In this document: positions 57,819 to 64,000 of the stretch, one piece after another | Layout: each line of letters opens with the position of its first letter | Position numbering within the stretch: position 1 is the stretch's first letter | Source: Aquibacillus koreensis | GTDB lineage: Bacteria; Bacillota; Bacilli; Bacillales; Amphibacillaceae | Direction of reading: 5' to 3' | Assembly: GCF_025154055.1 (NCBI RefSeq) | Contig: NZ_JAOALK010000033.1 | Coordinates: 62,001-126,000, forward strand | DNA: 64,000 nt | Position numbers and translations under genes: made by a program | The notes under the pieces: generated by a model | The model's input: the letters and a program-made list of their open reading frames with translations, nothing else | Database searches by the model: none | Told to the model about the DNA's origin: nothing

Positions 57819-59540
57819 TTACAACTTGAATCTAGCAACTAAATCATTTAAATTCTCTGCTGACTTTGCAAGTTGGTTAGAACTGCTTGCAATTTCGTCC
57901 ATTGAGCTACTTGTTTGTTGTACAGATGCAGCTGTTTGTTCAATACCTGCAGCAGATTCCTCTGAGACCGATGCAATTTCTTCAATAGACTCATTTATAG
58001 CATCACTATTACCTGCAATAGTTGCTAAATTCTCTGATATTTGTCTTACACCAGCCGCCATCTCACTCAAGCTACCATTGATCTCCTCGAAAGTTTCACC
58101 TGTTGTTACTACTTGATTCATTCCATTCTCCACTTCTGTGTACCCACCTTGAAGTGAGGCTGTTACAGCTCCCGTTTCCGTTTGGATGTTTTGAACAATT
58201 TGCGTAATATCCGTTACAGATATCGATACTTGTTCCGCAAGCTTTCTAACTTCATCAGCTACTACAGCAAAGCCTTTCCCATGTTCACCTGCACGGGCTG
58301 CTTCAATAGCTGCATTTAGAGCCAACAAATTGGTTTGTTCGGCAATATCTTTGATTACACTAACTAATTTCGTAACCTCTTGTGACTGTTGATCCAATCC
58401 TTTCACTTTGTCTACAGCATCTTTAACAATGCGATCGATGGCACTCATTTGGTCAATAGAAGATTTCATTAGTTGGCTACCATTTTGCGTTAAGGCTAGC
58501 ACTTGTTTTGATGATTGATGCACCATTTCCCCATTTTCATTTGCATCATAAATTTTATCAATAAAATTAGACATGGATGATTGCAAATCGTTTGTTGTAC
58601 TTGCTTGTGTTTCAGCTCCAGAAGACAATTGTTGCATGGTAGATGCAATTTGAGTACCGCCTTCTTTCACTTCATTTGAAGCCTGTGTTAACTCTTCACT
58701 TTGACCCGATACAGTACCTGACACAACACTAATTTCACTTAATAGGTCACGGATGTTCCTATTCATTTGATTCGTTGCATCCACTAATTGGCCGACTTCA
58801 TCTTTAGATTTAATCCCCAATGGTTCCCCACTTAAATCACCAGCTGCCATTTGATTCATACGTTCACTAACTCTTTTAATTGGTTTAGAAATAATTACCG
58901 AAACGAACAAAGCAATCACTATACTTAAAATTGCCACAACAATGGTTAAAATTGCTCCAACCACAATAGATGTTTGACTTTGTTGGTTCAAGTCGCCAGC
59001 CGCTGCTTCTATTTGTTGCTCTCTTTGATTAATTAGTTCTTTGAACCCAACAATCACCTCATCGGCAACTGGCTTAATTACTGTTTCTAAATTTTGCTGC
59101 GCGACTTCAATATTTCCTGCGTCATATTCGTTAAAGACAAATTGATATACTGCTTGCTCCCAAGAATCACTTTTTCCTACTAACTCTGTAAATACTTCAG
59201 AGTCTGATAATCCCAACGCTTCTTGTTGTAGGACTTCACTTTCCTCTGTTAATTGTTCAAATTGTTGCTTGTACTCTTCATTCCCATTTAAAACATATGC
59301 TCTTGTTAAACCAATTCTCTCAGATATATTAAAGGCAAGTGCTTCATCTGCGATAAGTAAGGGAAGTTGAAATTCTGCAATATCCTTTGATTCATTACTA
59401 ATTTGTGTTGAATTGAAAGTTGTATAACCTCCATATACAATAATTAGCGCCACGATAAAGGAAAAACCAAATAAAATCCTTCCTCGAATGGTCTTAAAAT
59501 TCAATGCTGATTTGTTACGCAAGTTGACTAGCTTTTTCAT
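57819..59540 (-). CDS. Methyl-accepting chemotaxis protein (first paralogue)
   Basis: 573 aa: short N-terminal tail, helix about 18-36, 4HB sensor ([18 protein letters not shown]), second helix, HAMP and signalling domain with [36 protein letters not shown]. No Lys-rich head. The ATG at 59540 follows GAGGTG. Confidence 0.93.
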   Translation of the reverse strand: MKKLVNLRNKSALNFKTIRGRILFGFSFIVALIIVYGGYTTFNSTQISNESKDIAEFQLPLLIADEALAFNISERIGLTRAYVLNGNEEYKQQFEQLTEESEVLQQEALGLSDSEVFTELVGKSDSWEQAVYQFVFNEYDAGNIEVAQQNLETVIKPVADEVIVGFKELINQREQQIEAAAGDLNQQSQTSIVVGAILTIVVAILSIVIALFVSVIISKPIKRVSERMNQMAAGDLSGEPLGIKSKDEVGQLVDATNQMNRNIRDLLSEISVVSGTVSGQSEELTQASNEVKEGGTQIASTMQQLSSGAETQASTTNDLQSSMSNFIDKIYDANENGEMVHQSSKQVLALTQNGSQLMKSSIDQMSAIDRIVKDAVDKVKGLDQQSQEVTKLVSVIKDIAEQTNLLALNAAIEAARAGEHGKGFAVVADEVRKLAEQVSISVTDITQIVQNIQTETGAVTASLQGGYTEVENGMNQVVTTGETFEEINGSLSEMAAGVRQISENLATIAGNSDAINESIEEIASVSEESAAGIEQTAASVQQTSSSMDEIASSSNQLAKSAENLNDLVARFKL

Positions 59541-59664
59541 TATGCACCTCATAAAATTATGTATTTGCCATAGATGACAGATATTGCTTCGCATCAAAAC
59601 AATAAAAATACCAGTTATTTGTTATGAATACGTTTACTTATTAGGGGGAATTATTAGCGCTATA

Positions 59665-60129
59665 TTAAGCATTTACTAACAAAAAGATCTCCATATCCCC
59701 TAAAGAAGAGAAAGTAATGGGTGTTAGAATCGATCTTTGTGCGTGTGGAATCAAAGTACTTCGTTGTACAACAGGGTGTGAAATATTCGTATTAATCTGC
59801 TTAGATGATAGATGAGTTGAAAGGCTTCCAGCTAACATATTTCCCAATTCCCCAGAAAAGGAATCGATCATTTCCTCGCTTAACGCCATTCCAAACATTG
59901 CTTCTCCAAGGTCACTAAATAATCTGACGTTAGCTTTAAAAACTAATTCTCCTATTAAATCACCAGTAAAATGAATGGAAACACCAAACGGTATCTCTAC
60001 GGAACTTTTTATTATACTCGGACTTCCAACAGCATGTTCTACCGGAATTACGGTATGTACCGAATGAATTAAACCATTATAAAACTCCTTTACAACTTGA
60101 TTAGCTGTTAAAGATTGATTAGTAGTCAA
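59665..60129 (-). CDS. CheX-like CheY phosphatase (first paralogue)
   Basis: 154 aa, HFTGDLIGELVFKA and FSGELGNMLAGSLSTH as in its paralogue, with which it shares most of the core. First gene of the operon, directly behind the c-di-GMP riboswitch and its terminator. Confidence 0.85.
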   Translation of the reverse strand: MTTNQSLTANQVVKEFYNGLIHSVHTVIPVEHAVGSPSIIKSSVEIPFGVSIHFTGDLIGELVFKANVRLFSDLGEAMFGMALSEEMIDSFSGELGNMLAGSLSTHLSSKQINTNISHPVVQRSTLIPHAQRSILTPITFSSLGDMEIFLLVNA

Positions 60130-60170
60130 GTTCTGCTTCCCCCTTTACTACTAAATGAGAAAATAAAAAA

Positions 60171-60196
60171 GACTATTTCTAAAAAGCGAAATAGCC
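60171..60196 (-). terminator. Riboswitch terminator in chemotaxis leader
   Basis: Minus-strand stem GGCTATTTC/GAAATAGTC, loop about 8 nt, followed by TTTTTTATTTT, between the c-di-GMP aptamer and cheX. Confidence 0.88.
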
Positions 60197-60224
60197 AAAA
60201 GCCGATGTATATAGCAGCAATGTT

Positions 60225-60300
60225 GGCAGCTAGGCAATCATAGTCAATGCGACCTTAGACCCTAAGCTTTGCGTCCTACCTTTTCAGGAAGTTTGCCTTT
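60225..60300 (-). ncRNA. c-di-GMP-I (GEMM-I) riboswitch
   Basis: Minus strand shows the class I signature: GGCAAAC, then CTGAAAAGG with the GAAA tetraloop, GGACGCAAAGC, GGGTCTAAGG and TTGCCTAGCTGCC. A terminator follows at 60171-60196. It puts the chemotaxis operon under c-di-GMP control; ON/OFF direction was not worked out. Confidence 0.92.
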
Positions 60301-60339
60301 TTCTCATATAGTGTTATTTATTTAGGTTATTATACCTAC

Positions 60340-60368
60340 ATAATACCTATATATGTGACAAGTTTCAA
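60340..60368 (-). promoter_or_regulatory. Promoter of the chemotaxis riboswitch leader
   Basis: Minus-strand TTGAAA (60363-60368), 17 bp, TATTAT (60340-60345), about 30 nt before the aptamer. The 60370-60620 stretch beyond is AT-rich with nothing else seen. Confidence 0.65.
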
Positions 60369-60621
60369 CATATTTTTTTCAAACTATATGCAAGATATAG
60401 CTTTTATTAATATAAAATAAAAGTGCATGAAAATAGATGATAAGTTCATAATTATCCATTAAGAATATTCGTTATCCTCAATTAACTAGAAAACAACAGC
60501 TCCTTCCATAAACTAACTTTTCCAATGATCATCTCCTAAGATCAAATTGTTAAAATCAAAAAAAGTAAAGATTGTCATTTATTAACCTTCCACTTTCACC
60601 CATTTTACTGTCGAACGCTTG

Positions 60622-60650
60622 TTGACATCAACTTCATCTTTGATTATAAT
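60622..60650 (+). promoter_or_regulatory. Consensus sigma-A promoter before yclN-like gene
   Basis: Perfect TTGACA (60622-60627), 17-bp spacer, perfect TATAAT (60645-60650). Expected start about 60657. Confidence 0.88.
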
Positions 60651-60666
60651 TTACGCACACTTAGAA

Positions 60667-60681
60667 TGATAATCATTTTCA
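60667..60681 (+). promoter_or_regulatory. Fur box before yclN-like gene
   Basis: TGATAATCATTTTCA matches the 7-1-7 Fur site TGATAATNATTATCA at 13 of 14 defined positions, just downstream of the predicted start, a blocking position. Confidence 0.88.
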
Positions 60682-60720
60682 ATTACATTCTGAGAATACA
60701 ATAAGTAATGAGGATTACAT

Positions 60721-61674
60721 ATGAAACTGTGGATTTTAATTACTACTACTCTCATTCTATCTTTTATATCGTTGTTTATCGGTGCAATCGATATTAAGAT
60801 TAGTAACTTATTAGATTTAAATTCTGATGAGGCACATATTTTCTTTGTTAGCCGTGTTCCCCGATTGATAGCAATAATCTTGGCAGGAGCTGGAATGAGT
60901 ATTGCCGGGCTTATCATGCAATCATTAAGTCGTAACAAATTTGTATCTCCAACTACTGCTGGTACCCTTGATGCAGCTAAACTAGGAATTTTAATTTCTA
61001 TGTTATTTATTACAAACGTTACATACACACAACAAGTACTTTTCAGTTTTGCATTTGCGCTACTTGGTACCTTCGTGTTTATGCAAATACTAGACAAAAT
61101 CAAATTTAAAGACGCAATTTTTGTACCGTTAATCGGAATAATGTACGGAAACATTTTATCGTCCATTACAACATTCTTTGCCTATGAAGCAGATCTTCTC
61201 CAAAATATATCTGCTTGGTTAATGGGAAGTTTCACATTAATTATATCTGGTCGCTATGAATTGTTGTATGTTAGTGTACCTGCTATTATATTAGCGTATT
61301 TGTATGCGAATAAATTTACCGTTGCTGGCATGGGTGAAGAGTTCGCGAAAAATTTAGGATTAAGCTATAAACTTGTGTTAAATATCGGACTTATTCTTGT
61401 GGCGGTTATTGCTACAACAGTAGTCTTAACTGTTGGAGTCATTCCATTTTTAGGTCTGATTGTCCCGAATATTGTATCGATATATTTAGGAGACAACTTG
61501 CGGAAAATTATCCCACATACTATTTTCCTAGGTATCGTTTTCTTGCTAATATGTGACATTATAGGTCGAGTTATTATTCACCCGTATGAAATCCCAGTCA
61601 ATGTCACCGTGGCAGTAATCGGTAGTGCGATCTTCTTAATTATGTTATTTAGGGGGAGAGCATATGCGAAATAG
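60721..61674 (+). CDS. Siderophore ABC permease, YclN-like
   Basis: 317 aa FecCD-type permease with about 9 helices; FVSRVPRLIAIILAGAGMSIAGLIMQ is the family block. YclNO form the petrobactin channel in B. subtilis and the gene order N-O-P-Q is the same here. Overlaps the next gene by 11 nt. Confidence 0.88.
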   Translation: MKLWILITTTLILSFISLFIGAIDIKISNLLDLNSDEAHIFFVSRVPRLIAIILAGAGMSIAGLIMQSLSRNKFVSPTTAGTLDAAKLGILISMLFITNVTYTQQVLFSFAFALLGTFVFMQILDKIKFKDAIFVPLIGIMYGNILSSITTFFAYEADLLQNISAWLMGSFTLIISGRYELLYVSVPAIILAYLYANKFTVAGMGEEFAKNLGLSYKLVLNIGLILVAVIATTVVLTVGVIPFLGLIVPNIVSIYLGDNLRKIIPHTIFLGIVFLLICDIIGRVIIHPYEIPVNVTVAVIGSAIFLIMLFRGRAYAK

Positions 61675-62617
61675 GACAAAAATGTTCATATTATTTATTT
61701 TAGTAGTGATTAGTGTCCTACTATATGGTTTTTATGATATAAAAGGCGGATTTGATTACGCCTTCCCTAGACGTATGATTCGGGTAGCGGCTATGGTTGT
61801 TACAGGCATTGCAATTTCTTATGCAACGGTTGTGTTCCAAACGATTACACAAAACCGAATCTTAACCCCTTCTGTAATGGGAATTGGATCTATGTATGAA
61901 GTCGTTCAAACTGTTATTTATTTCTTTGCAGGATCTATGTCTATCTGGATTATTAACAAATATTTAAATTTTGGTGTTGCATTAGCAGCGATGGTCATAT
62001 TTGCTCTTTTACTCTATCGTTTTCTATTCCGCGCGAATAAATATCCGATTTTCCTTTTATTACTTATTGGAATGATTATCGGAACACTTTTAGGAAGCTT
62101 AGTAACTTTCTTGCAAGTATTAATTGATCCAGTTGAATATCTCGGACTTCAGTCTATTTTATTTGCTTCCTTCTCGAAAGTGAAGGCTGAGTTGTTGTAT
62201 ATTGCAACCGGAATTGTGGCACTTTCGCTTATTTACGGTTCATTTATAATTAAAAAACTTGATGTCATGTCACTCGGACGTGAAAATGCAATGAATCTAG
62301 GTATTAACTATGACCGGATGGTGATGAATATTCTCATTTTATCATCCATATTAATTGCTACTTCTACTGCATTAGTAGGTTCTATTACGTTTTTTGGTTT
62401 GATTGTCGCCAATTTATCCTATCAGTTTTTTTCAACATATAGGCACTCTGTGTTAATTATCGGCGCTAGTTTGTTTAGTATCGTTGCATTAGTTGGTGGT
62501 CAATTTATTGTAGAGCATATATTAGAGTTACGTACGACCATTAGTGTCATCATTAACTTTGTTGGTGGTATTTACTTCATTTACTTATTACTAAGGGAAA
62601 GTAGGTCTGCTGCATGA
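61664..62617 (+). CDS. Siderophore ABC permease, YclO-like
   Basis: 317 aa second FecCD permease; RRMIRVAAMVVTGIAISYAT and TFFGLIVANLSYQ. Forms the membrane channel with the preceding protein. Overlaps the ATPase gene (ATGA). Confidence 0.88.
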   Translation: MRNRTKMFILFILVVISVLLYGFYDIKGGFDYAFPRRMIRVAAMVVTGIAISYATVVFQTITQNRILTPSVMGIGSMYEVVQTVIYFFAGSMSIWIINKYLNFGVALAAMVIFALLLYRFLFRANKYPIFLLLLIGMIIGTLLGSLVTFLQVLIDPVEYLGLQSILFASFSKVKAELLYIATGIVALSLIYGSFIIKKLDVMSLGRENAMNLGINYDRMVMNILILSSILIATSTALVGSITFFGLIVANLSYQFFSTYRHSVLIIGASLFSIVALVGGQFIVEHILELRTTISVIINFVGGIYFIYLLLRESRSAA

Positions 62618-63384
62618 TAGAAATTAAAGGTTTAACAAAAAAATTTAATAAAAAAAATGTCGTTGAGGACGTATCTATTTCTATTCAAAATGGCACCATC
62701 ACATCGTTCATTGGACCAAATGGTGCCGGTAAATCTACCCTACTATCTATGGTTAGTAGATTATTAGATGCAGATACCGGAGAAGTGCTACTTGATAAAA
62801 ATAATGTGAAAAAGTGGAAATCTACGGAATTCGCCAAACGTGTTTCCATTCTAAGACAAGCAAACTTTATTAATGTTCGTTTAACTGTCCGTGAATTAGT
62901 TTCATTTGGTCGTTATCCTTATTCAAAAGGTCGCTTAAATGATGAAGATCTTAAGTATGTGGATCAAGCATTGGAATATATGAATTTAATCGACATGCAA
63001 GATCAATTTCTAGATGAGTTATCCGGCGGACAAAAGCAACGTGCTTTTATTGCAATGGTTATTGCACAAGATACCGATTATGTCTTACTTGACGAGCCTT
63101 TAAACAATCTGGATATGAAACATTCTGTTCAAATTATGAAAACATTACGTAGACTTGTGAACGAATTAGGAAAAACGGTTGTGATCGTGTTACACGATAT
63201 CAATTTTGCATCTGTCTATTCCGATAACATTGTAGCATTAAAAAACGGTAAACTTATCAAAAATGGACCTACAAATGAGATAATAAATTCAGATGCTTTA
63301 CGTGAAATTTATGATATGGATATTCCAGTTCAAGAACAAAATGGTTGTCGCATTTGTGTGTACTTTAATTCCCATACACCATGA
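62614..63384 (+). CDS. Siderophore ABC ATPase, YclP-like
   Basis: 256 aa FepC-type ATPase: Walker A GPNGAGKST, signature LSGGQKQRAFIAM, Walker B YVLLDEPLNNLD. Last gene of the first transcript; a terminator follows. Confidence 0.9.
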   Translation: MIEIKGLTKKFNKKNVVEDVSISIQNGTITSFIGPNGAGKSTLLSMVSRLLDADTGEVLLDKNNVKKWKSTEFAKRVSILRQANFINVRLTVRELVSFGRYPYSKGRLNDEDLKYVDQALEYMNLIDMQDQFLDELSGGQKQRAFIAMVIAQDTDYVLLDEPLNNLDMKHSVQIMKTLRRLVNELGKTVVIVLHDINFASVYSDNIVALKNGKLIKNGPTNEIINSDALREIYDMDIPVQEQNGCRICVYFNSHTP

Positions 63385-63398
63385 TATGGTTAAGTTTT

Positions 63399-63447
63399 AA
63401 AGAGCCCAAAGAAGAAGCGTGTAAAATGCTCCTTCTTTGGGCTCTTT
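63399..63447 (+). terminator. Terminator between yclP-like and yclQ-like genes
   Basis: 20-bp arms AAAGAGCCCAAAGAAG/CTTCTTTGGGCTCTTT plus inner AGC/GCT, with a TTTTTA tail. Confidence 0.9.
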
Positions 63448-63534
63448 TTATGGGACAAATCATAACCCCAACTAATCATAAAACTCTACTTTTTCTACTT
63501 TTTCACAAAAAAATTTAAAAACTGGAAAAAAGTG

Positions 63535-63593
63535 TTGACGAGAACGATTATCAATTATACAATGATAATTGTTATCAATGATAATGATTATCA
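63535..63593 (+). promoter_or_regulatory. Promoter and tandem Fur boxes before yclQ-like gene
   Basis: TTGACG (63535-63540), 17 bp, TACAAT (63558-63563). Two adjacent Fur boxes follow: TGATAATTGTTATCA (63563-63577, 13 of 14 defined positions) and TGATAATGATTATCA (63579-63593, perfect). They cover the -10 edge and start site. Confidence 0.92.
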
Positions 63594-63624
63594 TTATTAA
63601 AATACATACCTAAGGAGAGGGACA

Positions 63625-64000
63625 ATGATGAAAAAATGGCAAATTGCTATTTTACTATTAGTTTTTGCATTAGTGCTTGCTGCATGTGGTGCTGAAGAAG
63701 GGGAAGCAGATAAAGCATCTGCTGCAGAAGATCAAACAGCACAAAACGAAACATCTGAAGGAGAAGGTTCTGATTCAGAAGAAGCAGGAGAAGGTGAAAA
63801 TTCCGCTTATCCAATGACTGTTTCACCTACTGTTACAGAAGTTGCAGGAGAAGATGTCACTTACAACTTTGCAGAAGTAGAATTTGAAGAACAACCAGAA
63901 AACATTGTTGTGTTTGATTTCGGATTCTTAGATACACTAGATGCACTAGGTGTTGAAGGAATTGTAGGGGTTGCTAATGGTGGCGGCCTACTACCAGCTC
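63625..64000 (+). CDS. Siderophore-binding lipoprotein, YclQ-like (partial)
   Basis: 125 codons visible; the rest lies past the window. Lipobox VLAAC (C21), a long acidic Glu/Gly/Ser linker (about 22-60), then VTYNFAEVEFEEQPENIVVFDFGFLDTLDALG of a FhuD/FepB-type binding fold. Binds a ferric siderophore, perhaps petrobactin. Own promoter and stronger Fur control than the channel genes suggest separate, higher expression. The ATG at 63625 follows AAGGAGA; the next codon is also ATG. Confidence 0.88.
   Translation, partial: MMKKWQIAILLLVFALVLAACGAEEGEADKASAAEDQTAQNETSEGEGSDSEEAGEGENSAYPMTVSPTVTEVAGEDVTYNFAEVEFEEQPENIVVFDFGFLDTLDALGVEGIVGVANGGGLLPA

Noticed and set aside
57496-58116. 206-codon plus-strand ORF
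   Set aside because: Antisense to cheX and the methyl-accepting chemotaxis gene; composition is that of a shadow frame.
60651-61166. 171-codon minus-strand ORF
   Set aside because: Antisense to the YclN-like permease and overlaps its Fur box.

Overview
The window is about 64 kb of low-GC, gene-dense chromosome from a spore-forming Bacillaceae bacterium. Spore genes (yunB, lytH-like, a YhcN/YlaJ lipoprotein, CotF-like coat proteins, DUF1657), strong AAGGAGG-type ribosome sites and long stretches of B. subtilis-like gene order (yut-yun, suf, met, yus/fad) support this. Na+-coupled carriers fit a halotolerant relative such as Oceanobacillus or Virgibacillus, but the genus is a guess. No rRNA, tRNA, CRISPR, prophage or insertion sequence was seen.

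Region 1 (1-9782, minus strand): a partial moaA, then what reads as one operon of eleven genes. In transcription order it encodes a NarI-like membrane subunit, a molybdopterin oxidoreductase with a Cys Mo-ligand motif as in nitrate reductases, a four-cluster ferredoxin, a Tat-signal Rieske protein, three small unknown proteins, then a soluble histidine kinase, a NarL-type regulator, a GAF protein (NreA-like) and a three-PAS histidine kinase. A 17-bp GGGG/CCCC palindrome sits upstream. This is the most unusual system in the window: a respiratory-type Mo enzyme with its own two-kinase, one-regulator sensory block.

Region 2 (9.9-24.2 kb): a divergent membrane protein, the yut/yun sporulation neighbourhood, an NSS transporter with its 34-residue MetS-like subunit, a NhaC-family carrier under a lysine riboswitch (candidate lysine transporter), an HD-GYP protein, and yunCDE. 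Region 3 (24.3-36.3 kb): sufCDSUB, a small gene with an apparent ATT start, metNIQ under a SAM-I riboswitch, thioredoxin-like proteins, yusF, gcvH and an ArsC/Spx-like protein, ending in two inverted copies of a structured Bacillaceae repeat.

Region 4 (36.3-46.6 kb): fadNAE with a perfect FadR operator, two coat-protein genes, and a zinc operon znuACB-zur running into two crcB fluoride-channel genes, with a Zur box on its promoter. Region 5 (46.6-54.1 kb): mixed single genes (aeRF1-like protein, DUF1657, Usp, DUF2512, glycosyltransferase, M14 peptidase, acyl-CoA dehydrogenase-like flavoprotein, YczE-like protein) and an ABC-transporter remnant.

Region 6 (54.1-60.4 kb, minus): a chemotaxis operon with duplicated cheX-mcp pairs plus cheW and cheY, led by a c-di-GMP-I riboswitch, so motility signalling is tied to c-di-GMP (an HD-GYP phosphodiesterase-like gene lies at 20 kb). 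Region 7 (60.6-64 kb, plus): a YclNOPQ-like siderophore ABC transporter with consensus sigma-A promoters and Fur boxes before both the permease block and the separately promoted binding protein, which runs off the window.
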